Shown here in pieces: positions 1 to 9,234 of a stretch of DNA of 64,000 nucleotides. The notes under the pieces were generated by a model. That model did not search any database. It worked only from the letters and a program-made list of their open reading frames with translations, and was not told the DNA's origin. The position numbers were made by a program, and so were the translations under genes. This stretch comes from RHKX01 sp963823565 (GTDB lineage: Bacteria > Actinomycetota > Thermoleophilia > Solirubrobacterales > 70-9). The stretch's first letter is position 1. Each line of letters begins with the position of its first letter. Where the stretch lies: contig CAWGLR010000003.1 of the NCBI GenBank assembly GCA_963823565.1, positions 434,001 through 498,000 on the forward strand, given 5' to 3'.

Positions 1-852
1 AAGACGTCGGTGGTCGGCCAGCGCGCCCTGCAGAAGGGGCGGGACGAGGTGCGGGCGCTGCGCGACGCCTCGCGCGACGCCCCGCCCGTCGCCCACAGCC
101 TCGCCGACTTCCTGCTCGACATCGACGATCCCGAGCGCGCGGTCGAGGTCGACGCCCGCGCTGCCCGCGACACCAACCGAGAGGCGCCGACGGGCTACAC
201 CGGCATGGAGGGTCTCCTCAACTACCTCTACTACCAGGCGCTGGCGATCAACCAGTACGACGAGATCGGCCACTTCCTCCACTTCACGATCATGGAGGTG
301 GCCACGGGGCCGTGCGCGAACTACAACGCCGGCCCGACCGTGCCCGCGCAGTCCGGCGGCCAGACGACGAGCATCGGCGACGCCCACCGCTGCGTCGCCT
401 GGCTCGGCCCCAACCAGCCCGGGATCAACCAGCCGGTCGACGTGCCCGCCTACGACCCGTCCGTATGCCCCGGCGGCTCCGACGACCTCTCGCTCTGCAA
501 CCCGGCCGGCACCACCAGCGCCACCGACGAGTTCGCGCGGGCCCCGGGCGGCAAGCGCGGCGCCGACTCCGCGGCCCCCGGGACCTCGGCGGCGCCGGGA
601 ACCGGCGGCGGAGCCACAGGATCGGGAGACGACCCGCCGCCGCCGCCGTCGCCGGGCGAGGACCCGGCGGATCCCGCCGATCCGACCGTGCCCGGAGTCC
701 CGACCGCCCCGACGCCCGGCGAGGGCGGAAACAACGGGGGCAAGAACGGCGGCGGGCTCGGCCTCGGGATCCTCGGGCTGCGCGACGGCAAGTCCTCGCA
801 AGGCAGCAGCGCGGCCACCGGCGACCTCCTCGGATACCTGTTCGGAAGCTGA
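1..852 (+). CDS. Mce-family lipid transport protein, C-terminal part (cut by window edge)
   Basis: The frame is open from base 1, so the gene starts upstream and only about 283 codons of its 3' part are visible. It is assigned to the Mce (MlaD-like) solute-binding family by position, directly upstream of four full mce genes with an ATGA overlap at 852. It has no MCE domain in the visible part. The visible protein has a globular segment with paired cysteines, then a low-complexity tail rich in Gly, Pro, Asp and Ala from about residue 180 to the end. Such tails are common in the last third of actinobacterial Mce proteins and are expected to lie outside the membrane. The permease (YrbE) genes expected for an mce operon would be left of the window. 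Confidence 0.75.
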   Translation, partial: KTSVVGQRALQKGRDEVRALRDASRDAPPVAHSLADFLLDIDDPERAVEVDARAARDTNREAPTGYTGMEGLLNYLYYQALAINQYDEIGHFLHFTIMEVATGPCANYNAGPTVPAQSGGQTTSIGDAHRCVAWLGPNQPGINQPVDVPAYDPSVCPGGSDDLSLCNPAGTTSATDEFARAPGGKRGADSAAPGTSAAPGTGGGATGSGDDPPPPPSPGEDPADPADPTVPGVPTAPTPGEGGNNGGKNGGGLGLGILGLRDGKSSQGSSAATGDLLGYLFGS

Positions 853-2579
853 TGAACCGCCGTCGCAACACCCCGCTCCAGGCCCTGACGGCCTCGCCGA
901 CGATGGTCGGCGCGATCACGACCCTGATCGTGATCGTCGCGGTATTCCTCGCCTACAACGCCAACAACGGGCTCCCGTTCGTCCCGGTCTACCGCGTCTC
1001 GGTCGTCGTTCCGAACGCCTCGCGCCTGGTCGAGAACAACGAGGTCCGGATCGGCGGCACGCGGGTCGGCGTCGTCGAGTCGATCGAGCCCGTCCGGATG
1101 CCGGTCGAGGACGAGGGATCCGACGCCGCGACCGCGGGCAACACCGGTGGCGTCGTCGCGAAGCTGAACCTGAAGCTCGACAAGACGGCGCAGCCGATCC
1201 CCGAGAACTCGATCTTCCGCATCCGCTACAAGTCGGCGTTCGGGCTCAAGTTCCTCGAGATCACCCGCGGGGACGGGCCGGGCGCGCCGGAGGGCTTCAC
1301 GTTCAACGGCACCAACGACAACGACGACCCGGCCGACGACGACGACCAGATCCTCTCGATCGAGGAGGTCAGCCAGAACGACGGGGCCGACGACGGCACC
1401 TTCATCGCGCAGACCGAGTTCGACGAGATCGGCAACACCTTCGACCAGCCGACCCGCAACGCGATCCGGCAGAACCTGCTCGGCTACGGCGACGCCTTCG
1501 CGGCGCGCGGAAGCTCCCTCAACCAGGCGATCTCGGCCCTCAACCCGCTGCTGACGAACCTGCTCCCGGTTGCGCAGACGCTGAACGACCCGGGGACCAA
1601 CCTCGAGGCGTTCTTCCCGGCCCTGGGCCGGACCGCGTCGATCGTCGCGCCCGTCGCCGAGCAGAACGCCGAGCTCTTCGGGAAGATGGCGACCACCTTC
1701 GCCGCGATCGGGGCCGACCCGCAGGCGCTCCAGGACACGATCTCCGGCGGCCCGCCGACCCTGCAGACCGGGATCGACGTCCTCCCCGGCCAGCAGCCGT
1801 TCCTCCGCGAGTTCGCAGAGCTCGAGCGCCGGCTCAACCCAGGTGTCAAAGACCTGCGGATATCGCTGCCGACGCTGAACCGCGCGCTCGCGGTCGGCAC
1901 TCCCATCCTCCAGCGGTCGGTCGCCGCCAACCATCGGCTCCGCGCCGTCTTCGGCTCACTCGAGTCGCTGGTCGAGCAGCCGAGCACGAAGAGCTCGCTG
2001 AAGCGGCTGAGTCAGCTCTTCGGCGACGCGAAGCCGCTGAGCCGCTACGTCGTCCCGTCCCAGACGGTCTGCAACTACTGGAATTACTTCTGGACGATGC
2101 TGCCGGAGCACCTCAGCGAGCGGGACACGATCGGGTTCTCCCAGCGGGTGTCGCTGATCACCACGCCTCTCGGTCAGCTCACGCTCAACCTCGACGTCGA
2201 CGGCCCGGGCGGGCTCCCGCCGACGCTCGGGCTCACGGTTCCCGGCCAGGTCGAGACCGGGCTCTCGATCGCCGGATACTCGGGCGCCCAGGCCAACGGC
2301 CGCGCCTACAACCCGCTCGGGACCGGCAACTTCGAGCCGCACGATCTCCCGATTCTCCACGCCAACCCGGCTGCGCCGACCGGTCAGGACGGCGAGAACT
2401 GCCAGCCCGGCCAGACCGGCTACGTGCTCGGCCAGCTCCGTGTGCCCGGCCAGGGCAAGGACAACCCCTCGGTGATCGTCCCCGACCTGCCCGGCGATCA
2501 GGGCCCGACGACGGCGTTCTGGAAGCAGGACGGGACGCGGATCCTCAAGGACACCCGAGTGAAGTCGAGGCAGCCGTGA
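852..2579 (+). CDS. Mce-family protein (MlaD domain)
   Basis: 575 aa. A hydrophobic segment at about residues 20-36 is a signal anchor. The MCE/MlaD domain starts near residue 46 and contains the pattern VRIGGTRVGVVESI typical of the family. An Asp/Asn-rich insertion (about 155-167) interrupts the region after it, followed by a long helical region. Mce proteins form rings or tunnels that carry lipids through the envelope to an ABC-type permease. The ATG start overlaps the previous stop (ATGA) and the stop overlaps the next start (GTGA), so translation is probably coupled through the operon. The lipid cargo cannot be read from sequence. Confidence 0.9.
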   Translation: MNRRRNTPLQALTASPTMVGAITTLIVIVAVFLAYNANNGLPFVPVYRVSVVVPNASRLVENNEVRIGGTRVGVVESIEPVRMPVEDEGSDAATAGNTGGVVAKLNLKLDKTAQPIPENSIFRIRYKSAFGLKFLEITRGDGPGAPEGFTFNGTNDNDDPADDDDQILSIEEVSQNDGADDGTFIAQTEFDEIGNTFDQPTRNAIRQNLLGYGDAFAARGSSLNQAISALNPLLTNLLPVAQTLNDPGTNLEAFFPALGRTASIVAPVAEQNAELFGKMATTFAAIGADPQALQDTISGGPPTLQTGIDVLPGQQPFLREFAELERRLNPGVKDLRISLPTLNRALAVGTPILQRSVAANHRLRAVFGSLESLVEQPSTKSSLKRLSQLFGDAKPLSRYVVPSQTVCNYWNYFWTMLPEHLSERDTIGFSQRVSLITTPLGQLTLNLDVDGPGGLPPTLGLTVPGQVETGLSIAGYSGAQANGRAYNPLGTGNFEPHDLPILHANPAAPTGQDGENCQPGQTGYVLGQLRVPGQGKDNPSVIVPDLPGDQGPTTAFWKQDGTRILKDTRVKSRQP

Positions 2580-4240
2580 GGAACGCGAGCAGCAGAAAGC
2601 TCCCGAACTGGGTCATCGGCCTCGTGATGATCGCCGTGCTCGCGGTGGCGTCCTACTTCGCCTTCACGAAGAACGTCCCGTGGGGCGGCGGCACCGAGGT
2701 CCACGCGACGTTCACCTCGGCGCAGAACCTGCGGCCGAACTCGCCGGTGCGGATCGCCGGCATCGAGGTCGGGAAGGTGACGAAGGTCGAGCCGCTCGAC
2801 CCCGACTCCACCGACGAGGATGCGAGCGCGAGCTCCGGCAGCGCGCAGACCGGCGCCGAGGTGACGATGGAGCTCGACGACGATGCCCTCCCGCTGAAGG
2901 AGGACGCGACTTTCACGCTGCGGCCGCGCCTCTTCCTCGAGGGCAACCTGTTCGTCGACGTGCGCCCCGGCAGCCCAGCGGCTCCCGAGGTCGACTACGA
3001 GGACTACACCTATCCGCCGCAGCAGACGGCCAACACCGTCCAGCTCGACCAGATCCTCACCACGTCCTTCCAGGCCGACGCCCGCAAGGACCTCCAGGTG
3101 TTCCTCGACCAGTTCGGCTCGGCGCTGATCGACGAGAAGGGCGCGCAGTCGCTGCGCGTCCTCAACAAGGTCTCGCCGGGCGCCTACCGCTACACCGCCG
3201 AGGTCAACGAGGCGCTGCTCGGCGAGAACCCGCACGACCTCTCGAGCCTGATCCAGAACCTCGACAGGGTGACGCGCGGCCTCAACGGCGACAGCCGGGC
3301 GCTCGCCGACCTCGTCACCAACCTGCGGATCACCACCGGCAGCTTCGCGTCCCAGAACGTGGCGTTGGAGCAGGCGATCCAGGAGCTCCCGAACACGCTC
3401 GAGGCGGGCAACGCCGCCTTCGCGAGCCTCAACGCCGCCTTCCCGCCGACGCGCGCGTTCGCGCGCGAGATCCTGCCGGGCGTCCGCACCGCCCCGGCGA
3501 CGCTCGACGCGGCGACGCCGCTGCTCGGTCAGCTCCGGCTGCTGGCGCGGCCGAAGGAGCTGCGCGGTCTGGTCGCCGACCTGCGCCCGACCGTGCCGAA
3601 GCTGGCGAAGCTGACGCGGACGACGATCCCGTTCCTCGAGCAGGCGCGGGCGCTGTCGAGCTGCTTCAACACCGTGATCATCCCGTGGTCGAACGACGAG
3701 GTCTCCGGCGGCCCGCAGTACGACGCCGAGCACGGTCCCAACGGCAGCGTCTTCGAGGAGACCGCCTACGGGCTCGCCGGGATCTCGGGTGAGAGCCGGA
3801 GCATGGACGCGAACGGCGAGTACATCCGCGTGATCGCCGGCGGCGGCACCAACACCGTCCAGCTCACCGATCAGAGCACGGGTCAGCAGCTCGCCGGCGT
3901 GATCCCGTTCCCGATCCTCGGCTCGATGCCGACGCTGCAGTCCTCGGCGAAGACGCCGTTCAAGCCCTCGGTCCCGTGTGAGACGCAGGAGCCGCCGGAC
4001 CTGCGCGCGGTGCAGTCCGGCTTCGGCCCGGCGCCGCAACAGACCTCCGCCTCCGTCGACGGCGTCCCCGAGAGCGGCACCGCCGCCGACATCTACGCCG
4101 ACGCCGAGTCGACGCTGAAGGCGCTGGCCGAGACCAAGCAGGCGGCCGACGGTGGCGACGAGGCGGAGGCGAAGGACCTCGGCAAGGACGCGATGAAGCA
4201 GCTCCGCGACTTCTACGACACCTACGGGCCGGGGAACTGA
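2576..4240 (+). CDS. Mce-family protein (MlaD domain)
   Basis: 554 aa. Short basic N-terminus, transmembrane anchor at about residues 12-30, then the MCE domain from about residue 40 with SPVRIAGIEVGKVTKVE as the core motif. A Ser/Asp-rich insertion splits the domain near residue 80. The middle is long helical repeats, and the C-terminal 150 residues hold a few cysteines. GTG start at 2576 overlaps the upstream stop; the stop overlaps the next ATG. Third of five consecutive mce genes in the window. Confidence 0.9.
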   Translation: MRNASSRKLPNWVIGLVMIAVLAVASYFAFTKNVPWGGGTEVHATFTSAQNLRPNSPVRIAGIEVGKVTKVEPLDPDSTDEDASASSGSAQTGAEVTMELDDDALPLKEDATFTLRPRLFLEGNLFVDVRPGSPAAPEVDYEDYTYPPQQTANTVQLDQILTTSFQADARKDLQVFLDQFGSALIDEKGAQSLRVLNKVSPGAYRYTAEVNEALLGENPHDLSSLIQNLDRVTRGLNGDSRALADLVTNLRITTGSFASQNVALEQAIQELPNTLEAGNAAFASLNAAFPPTRAFAREILPGVRTAPATLDAATPLLGQLRLLARPKELRGLVADLRPTVPKLAKLTRTTIPFLEQARALSSCFNTVIIPWSNDEVSGGPQYDAEHGPNGSVFEETAYGLAGISGESRSMDANGEYIRVIAGGGTNTVQLTDQSTGQQLAGVIPFPILGSMPTLQSSAKTPFKPSVPCETQEPPDLRAVQSGFGPAPQQTSASVDGVPESGTAADIYADAESTLKALAETKQAADGGDEAEAKDLGKDAMKQLRDFYDTYGPGN

Positions 4241-5562
4241 TGGGCACGGCGATCAGAAAGCACCTCCGCGACTTCATCGCGATCACGCTGCTGCTGATCG
4301 TGGCCCTCGCCGCCGCGTTCGTGATCGTCCAGAACCAGCGGCTGCGGATCCCGATCCTCGAAGAGCGCCCCTTCGAGCTCAAGGCCGAGTTCGAGACCGC
4401 GCAGGCGGTGGTGCCCGGGCAGGGCCAGACGCTGCGGGTCGCCGGGGTCGAGGTCGGCGACGTCGAGGACGTCGAGCTCGAGAACGGCGTCGCGGTCGTC
4501 ACCTTCGGCGTCGACCGCGACTTCCTGCCGATCTACGAGGACGCGACGATCCTGCTGCGACCGCAGACCGGGCTGAAGGACATGTTCTTCGACATGGACC
4601 CGGGGACCGAGAAGGCGGGTGAGATCGACGAGGGCGGTACGGTCGCGCTCGAGAACACGGCGCCGGACGTCAACCTCGACGAGCTGCTCGCCGCCCTCGA
4701 CTCCGACACGCAGGCGTATCTGCGGCTGCTCCTCGTCGGCGCCGGCAAGGGCCTCGACGGCCGCGACGAGGACCTCGGCAAGGTGCTCGGCTCGCTCGGG
4801 CCGCTGACGCGCGACCTCGACCGGATCAACTCGAAGGTGGCTGAGCGCAAGGAGAACCTGCGGCGGCTGATCACCAACTTCAACCTGCTGACCAAGGAGG
4901 TCGGTAAGAGCGAGGAGAGCCTGACCGAGCTCGTCCGCTTCTCGAATACGACGGTCGGCGCGATCGCCGAGCAGGACCCGAGCGTGCGCCGCGCGATCCG
5001 GCTCCTGCCCGGAACGCTGCGGCAGTCGACGATCACCCTCAACCACGTCGCCTCGTTCGCCGACCAGCTCGGACCGGCGCTCGGTGACTTGCGCCCCTTC
5101 GCCCGCAACCTCGACGAGGTCAACGCCTCGACGAAGAAGCTGGCGCTGCGGACCACGCCGGCCATCGAGGACCAGATCCGCCCATTCGTCCGCAGCGCCC
5201 GAGCCCCCGTCCGCGACCTGAAGCCGGCGGCGCAGAAGTTGGCGCGCGCGACCCCGAAGCTGACGACCGTCGCCGAGGAGGTCAACCGCCTGGGCAACAT
5301 GGCCGCCTACAACCCGCATGGCGCGGAGCCGCCCGGTACCCCCGGTCGCGACGAGGGCTACCTGTTCTTCGGCGCCTGGCTCGGCCACAACTCGAACTCG
5401 GTCTTCCAGATCCAGGACGCCCACGGCGTCGCCCGGCGGATCTACCTGACGATCGGCTGCGACGAGGCGTTGAGCTTGCTCGGCAGCAGCCCGCTGGCGC
5501 CGGCCGTCACCGGCCTCGGCCAGCTCTTCGCGCCGGCGGGCCCGTTCGCAGGGGTCTGCTGA
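4240..5562 (+). CDS. Mce-family protein (MlaD domain)
   Basis: 440 aa, the shortest complete Mce protein here. Transmembrane anchor at about residues 12-30; MCE domain from about residue 45 with TLRVAGVEVGDVEDVEL; then a helical domain of about 250 residues. The C-terminus is hydrophobic with two cysteines. ATGA overlaps on both sides place it in the same operon. The core pattern G-V/I-x-V-G-x-V is intact, so it should be a functional subunit of the transporter. Confidence 0.9.
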   Translation: MGTAIRKHLRDFIAITLLLIVALAAAFVIVQNQRLRIPILEERPFELKAEFETAQAVVPGQGQTLRVAGVEVGDVEDVELENGVAVVTFGVDRDFLPIYEDATILLRPQTGLKDMFFDMDPGTEKAGEIDEGGTVALENTAPDVNLDELLAALDSDTQAYLRLLLVGAGKGLDGRDEDLGKVLGSLGPLTRDLDRINSKVAERKENLRRLITNFNLLTKEVGKSEESLTELVRFSNTTVGAIAEQDPSVRRAIRLLPGTLRQSTITLNHVASFADQLGPALGDLRPFARNLDEVNASTKKLALRTTPAIEDQIRPFVRSARAPVRDLKPAAQKLARATPKLTTVAEEVNRLGNMAAYNPHGAEPPGTPGRDEGYLFFGAWLGHNSNSVFQIQDAHGVARRIYLTIGCDEALSLLGSSPLAPAVTGLGQLFAPAGPFAGVC

Positions 5563-7157
5563 TGCAGAAGTCCGCCCCCAGCCTCGGCAGGATCATGATC
5601 GCGGTCGGCTTCGCGCTGTCCTGCTTCGGCCTGCTGCTCTTCCTCTGGGTCGCCTTCGGCGGGCCCGTGCCGCTGAAGTCGGAGAGCTACCGGATCAAGG
5701 CGTACTTCCCGGAGGCGACGCAGCTCGCCGTCGAGTCGGACGTGCGGATCGGCGGCGTGTCCGTCGGCAAGGTCAAGTCGATCGAGCTCGCGCCGATCGA
5801 CAAGCAGATCGACGGGCAGGACACGACCGAGACCGAGATCGAGATCGAGCCGGAGTTCGCGCCGATCAACAGCGACGCCCGGGCGATCCTGCGGCAGAAG
5901 ACGCTTCTCGGGGAGACCTACGTCGAGCTGACCTCGGGAACCGACCCAAAGGACGCCGGCGCGCCGATCTCGCTCGGCGCCGCCGCGAACAACTCCGACG
6001 CTGAGACCGAGCGCGTCGAGTCGATACCCGAAGGGGGATCCCTCGGCCTCGCCCAGGTCCAGGACCAGACCCAAATCGACGAGATCTTCAACGCGCTCGA
6101 CGACGAGACCCGCAACGCCTTCCAGCAGTGGCAGCAGGGCCTCGCGGTCGCGGTGAAGGGGCGCAGCATCGACCTCAACGACGCGCTCGGCAACCTCGGA
6201 CCGTTCCTCGGCGACGCCTCCGACGTGCTCTCGGTGCTGCGGCGGCAGCGGACGCAGCTACAGGGTCTCGTCCGCGACACCGGCACGGTGTTCGACGCGT
6301 TGAGCGAGCGCGACGGCCAGCTCGCCCAGGCGATCACAGGCTCGAATGAGACCTTCGACGCGCTCGCTTCCGAGGAGCAGGCGCTGCGCGAGTTCTTCCA
6401 GGTCGCGCCGACCTTCGAGAACGAGACGCAGCTGACGCTGAGCCGGCTCGATGAGTTCCAGAAGAACACTCGCCCGCTGGTCCAGCAGCTGCTGCCGGTC
6501 GCCAACGACATCAGCCCGACGCTGCGGAGCGTCCGCCAGCTCTCGCCGAACCTGCGCTCGCTCTTCTTCGACCTCGACGACCTGACCCGCGCCTCCAAGC
6601 GCGGCTTCCCGGCGCTGTCGCGATTCCTGCGCGGGCTGCGCCCGACGCTGGAGGAGCTCGACCCGTTCCTCGCCAACCTCAACCCTGTGGTGAGCTGGCT
6701 CGACTACTACAAGACCGGGATCACCGACTTCCTCTCGAACCCGTCGGCAGGCCTGTCGGGGACGCTGACCCCGGAGGCCGGCCAGCCCGCGGCGCGGCAC
6801 GTGCTGAAGCAGGTCGGCTACATCAGTGAGGAGTCCCTCGCGATCTGGCCGAACCGTCTGCCGACGAACCGCGGCAACGGCTACCTGATCCCATTCGATG
6901 ACATGATCCGCAGCGGCCTGGCCGCGAAGAACGGGATCTTCCCCAACTGGGACTGCAACAACACCGGCGGTGGCGTGCGGCTCCCGGGCGACGGCGGCAC
7001 CCCGGCGGTCTCAAGCGCGAAGGACCCGCTCCCCGCCAACAGCCCGCTCCCGCCGCCGCTCAACAACCGGCAGCCGTTCGCGCCCTGCTTCGTGCAGCCC
7101 GACTACCCCGACGAGTTCGGCGGCACCCACTTCCCGCAGGTCCAAGAGGCACCCTGA
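5562..7157 (+). CDS. Mce-family protein (MlaD domain), last of the mce run
   Basis: 531 aa. Anchor at about residues 11-33, MCE domain from about residue 43 (VRIGGVSVGKVKSIEL), long coiled helical middle, and a Pro/Asn-rich C-terminal region with two or three cysteines. It overlaps the previous gene by ATGA and is separated from the SCP2-like gene by 2 bases. With the partial gene at the window edge this makes five adjacent Mce proteins. Mycobacterial operons carry six (MceA-F), so one more is expected to the left. Confidence 0.9.
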   Translation: MQKSAPSLGRIMIAVGFALSCFGLLLFLWVAFGGPVPLKSESYRIKAYFPEATQLAVESDVRIGGVSVGKVKSIELAPIDKQIDGQDTTETEIEIEPEFAPINSDARAILRQKTLLGETYVELTSGTDPKDAGAPISLGAAANNSDAETERVESIPEGGSLGLAQVQDQTQIDEIFNALDDETRNAFQQWQQGLAVAVKGRSIDLNDALGNLGPFLGDASDVLSVLRRQRTQLQGLVRDTGTVFDALSERDGQLAQAITGSNETFDALASEEQALREFFQVAPTFENETQLTLSRLDEFQKNTRPLVQQLLPVANDISPTLRSVRQLSPNLRSLFFDLDDLTRASKRGFPALSRFLRGLRPTLEELDPFLANLNPVVSWLDYYKTGITDFLSNPSAGLSGTLTPEAGQPAARHVLKQVGYISEESLAIWPNRLPTNRGNGYLIPFDDMIRSGLAAKNGIFPNWDCNNTGGGVRLPGDGGTPAVSSAKDPLPANSPLPPPLNNRQPFAPCFVQPDYPDEFGGTHFPQVQEAP

Positions 7158-7159
7158 GC

Positions 7160-7576
7160 ATGGCGGTGTTCGAGGACGCCGCGAGCGTTTACGACACGCT
7201 CGGGCGCCTATTCGCCGAGATCGGCGAGGACGAGGAGCTGTTCGCCCGGTTCTGCGCGGCCGACACGATCGTCGCCTACGAGTACACCGATCCCGACGCG
7301 ACGGTCACTGTGCGGCTGCGCTGCGACGAGGAGCCGCGCGTCGACTTCGGCGACTCCGACCTCGAACCGGAGGTGCGGATGCGGATGTCAGCCGACACCG
7401 GACACCGGTTCTGGCTCGGCGGCGTGAACGTCACCGTCGCCCTCGCCAGGGGGGAGATCACCGCCAGCGGCCCGGTTGCGAAGATCCTCAAGCTCGTGCC
7501 CCTGACCAAGCCCGTCTTCCCCCGCTACAAGCGGCTGCTCCTCGACCAGGGACGAGCGGACCTGGCCGAGGCGTGA
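7160..7576 (+). CDS. SCP2-like sterol/lipid-binding protein
   Basis: 138 aa, no signal peptide, so cytoplasmic. The fold pattern matches the SCP2 sterol-carrier family: an amphipathic first helix, a beta-rich middle, and the late motif around VALARGEITASGPVAKILKL, where SCP2 domains have a similar turn before the last helix. It starts 2 bases after the last mce gene and overlaps the next gene by 4 bases, so it belongs to the mce operon. The likely role is to accept lipid delivered by the Mce transporter on the cytoplasmic side; this is inference from context. The lipid is unknown. Confidence 0.75.
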   Translation: MAVFEDAASVYDTLGRLFAEIGEDEELFARFCAADTIVAYEYTDPDATVTVRLRCDEEPRVDFGDSDLEPEVRMRMSADTGHRFWLGGVNVTVALARGEITASGPVAKILKLVPLTKPVFPRYKRLLLDQGRADLAEA

Positions 7577-8253
7577 GCTCCGCCGGCGCCCAGCGCGACG
7601 AGTGGATTGCCGCGGTCCGCGCGGTCGCCGAAGACCGCGGCCTCACCTACGAGGAAGTCGGCGGGCTCAACCCGCGCGACGCTCCGCCCGCGCTCTGCCC
7701 GGGAGGGCCCAACCGGCTCACGGGCGAGCTCGCGCCGGGGTTCTGGGGGTCGAGCTGCGACGCCGACGAGCACGAGACCGGTGGCTTCTTCTCGAAGACG
7801 GTCCTGCCTGAGGCCCTCCTCGTCAAGGCTCACATGCCGGACCTGACTCGCGTCGTCCCCGCCTTCGACGTCGAGTCCATCGAGGCCACACCCGACGAGC
7901 AACTCCGCCGCCACAGCCGCCGCCGGGTGCAGTTCGAGAGCATCGAGTTCAACCGCCGCTTCATCGCCACCGTCCCCTCCGACCACGACCCGATCGCGCT
8001 CCGCGAGCTCTTCAGCCCGGGCTTCCTGACCTGGACGACGACGATCGACCGCGAGGTCGACTTCGGCGCCTCCGAGCAGCAGCTCTACTTCCACTGGCGG
8101 CTCCGCGAGCTGAACCGCGCCGAGCTCGAGCTCGCGCTCGACAACGGCGGCAAGCTCTTCGAGCGGGTCCGCTCCGAGCTCGAGGAGCAGGGCCGGGGCG
8201 TCTACGCGACCGGCCCCTGGTACGCGGGGATGGCGCCTTTCCCGGCGTCCTAA
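7573..8253 (+). CDS. Hypothetical protein, last gene of the mce operon
   Basis: 226 aa, no membrane segment or signal peptide. GTG start overlaps the upstream stop (GTGA). The C-terminal half (about residues 100-210) has an FNRRFIATVPSDHDPIAL pattern followed by SPGFL, resembling the C-terminal part of DUF3137-type proteins. That is a weak match by eye. The N-terminal half has a run of Gly/Pro and two cysteines. No catalytic motif is recognisable. Its linkage to mce and SCP2 suggests a role in lipid uptake or handling. Confidence 0.7.
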   Translation: MSSAGAQRDEWIAAVRAVAEDRGLTYEEVGGLNPRDAPPALCPGGPNRLTGELAPGFWGSSCDADEHETGGFFSKTVLPEALLVKAHMPDLTRVVPAFDVESIEATPDEQLRRHSRRRVQFESIEFNRRFIATVPSDHDPIALRELFSPGFLTWTTTIDREVDFGASEQQLYFHWRLRELNRAELELALDNGGKLFERVRSELEEQGRGVYATGPWYAGMAPFPAS

Positions 8254-8375
8254 GCGGGGGCGGTGGGGGAGGGGACGGGCCGAACTCCCCGGCGCCCGCG
8301 GCCGTCAGGCCCTGGGCGCGAAGGTACCGCCGAAGGCGGCCTGGGAGGCCCGTGCCCTCCCCCCACCGCCCCCGC
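8254..8375. terminator. Long inverted repeat between convergent genes (bidirectional terminator candidate)
   Basis: Bases 8254-8281 and 8347-8375 are reverse complements over about 28 positions with one base bulge and one mismatch. The arms are G-rich and C-rich (GCGGGGGCGGTGGGGG on the left). Inside lie a 12-bp stem with 2 mismatches (8292-8303 with 8308-8319, GTCA loop) and a 5-bp stem (8327-8331 with 8335-8339, GAA loop). It fills almost all of the gap between the stops of the mce operon and the Nudix gene. No T-tract is seen, which is usual for intrinsic terminators in high-GC actinobacteria. Confidence 0.7.
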
Positions 8376-8378
8376 GGC

Positions 8379-9017
8379 CTACGCCTCGTCGTAGCCCGGC
8401 TCGCCCGGCAGGAGGATCTCGAAGGAGTCCTTCGTTCCGACCACCTTCGGCGTCAGCGGGACGACCGGGCGCTGCCGCGCGCTCGCCAGGACCTCCTCGG
8501 CGCCGGAGAAGCGCCGCAGCTCCTCGAGGTGCTTGACGGTCGGGAAGGAGACCTCGAAGCTGCCGGCCTCCTGCTCGGCGAGCGCGGCGGCGGGGGCGAG
8601 CCACCGCGCCTCGTCCATCTCGACGCCGTCGGGCTCCGGCTTGGCGTGAGGAGGTGCGAGGCCGACGTAGAAGCGGGTGTCGAAGCGCATCGGGACCTGC
8701 TCTGGGGTGATCCATCGCGACCAGGGGAGAAGATCGCCGGCCTCGACCTCGAGGCCGGCCTCCTCGGCGAGCTCGCGGGCGCCGCAGATCCGGTGCGCGC
8801 GTTCGTCGGCCTCGATGCCGTCGACGGGCCGCTCGGTGGCCAGCGCGCGGTCCTCCTCCTCGACGACGCCGCCGGCGAACACCCAGGTGCTCGGCATGAA
8901 CCGGGCGTCGGCTCCGCGGCGCAGCATCAGCACCTCCAGGCCGCTGTCGCGGTGGCGGCCGCCGCGCCTGAGGAGGATCACGGTGGCGGCTGGACGGGGC
9001 GTTGCGGGTTCGGCCAC
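8379..9017 (-). CDS. Nudix hydrolase
   Basis: 212 aa. The Nudix box is present in split form: the FAGGVVEEEDRA start, then an insertion of about 20 residues, then RELAEEAGL. This spacing is typical of the NUDT19-like group (acyl-CoA diphosphatase-like enzymes) rather than MutT. A C-terminal extension of about 80 residues follows. GTG start; a TAGAGT hexamer lies 9 bases upstream, so the transcript may be leaderless. Substrate not determined; a CoA ester is plausible given the lipid context. Confidence 0.85.
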   Translation of the reverse strand: MAEPATPRPAATVILLRRGGRHRDSGLEVLMLRRGADARFMPSTWVFAGGVVEEEDRALATERPVDGIEADERAHRICGARELAEEAGLEVEAGDLLPWSRWITPEQVPMRFDTRFYVGLAPPHAKPEPDGVEMDEARWLAPAAALAEQEAGSFEVSFPTVKHLEELRRFSGAEEVLASARQRPVVPLTPKVVGTKDSFEILLPGEPGYDEA

Positions 9018-9051
9018 GATCGCGTCACTCTACGTTAGGCTGCCGCCTCCG
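9018..9051. promoter_or_regulatory. Short divergent promoter region (Nudix / rubredoxin)
   Basis: Only 34 bases separate the two divergent start codons. On the minus strand TAGAGT (9027-9032) sits 9 bases before the GTG of the Nudix gene. On the plus strand TAGGCT (9036-9041) sits 10 bases before the rubredoxin ATG. There is no room for full 5' UTRs, so both transcripts would start at or very near the start codons. Confidence 0.45.
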
Positions 9052-9234
9052 ATGAGCGAAACGGCCGTCAAGCAGCAGTGGATCTGCACCTCCTGCGGGT
9101 ACGTCTACGATCCCGACGAGGGCGACCCCGACGGCGGCATTCCCGCCGGTACCGCGTTCGAGGACATCCCCGAGAACTGGTTCTGCCCGGTCTGCGGCGC
9201 TCGCAAGAGCGACTTCGAGCCGCTCGAGGGCTGA
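9052..9234 (+). CDS. Rubredoxin
   Basis: 60 aa. Two CxxCG-type knuckles, CTSCGYVYD near residue 13 and CPVCGARKSDF near residue 46, give the four Cys ligands for one iron. The YDPDEGDP and ENWFCP signatures are intact, so it should be a working electron carrier. Partners are often alkane hydroxylases or P450s; none is adjacent, though a P450 gene lies at 43823. ATG start; the stop overlaps a possible CTG start of the next gene. Confidence 0.95.
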   Translation: MSETAVKQQWICTSCGYVYDPDEGDPDGGIPAGTAFEDIPENWFCPVCGARKSDFEPLEG

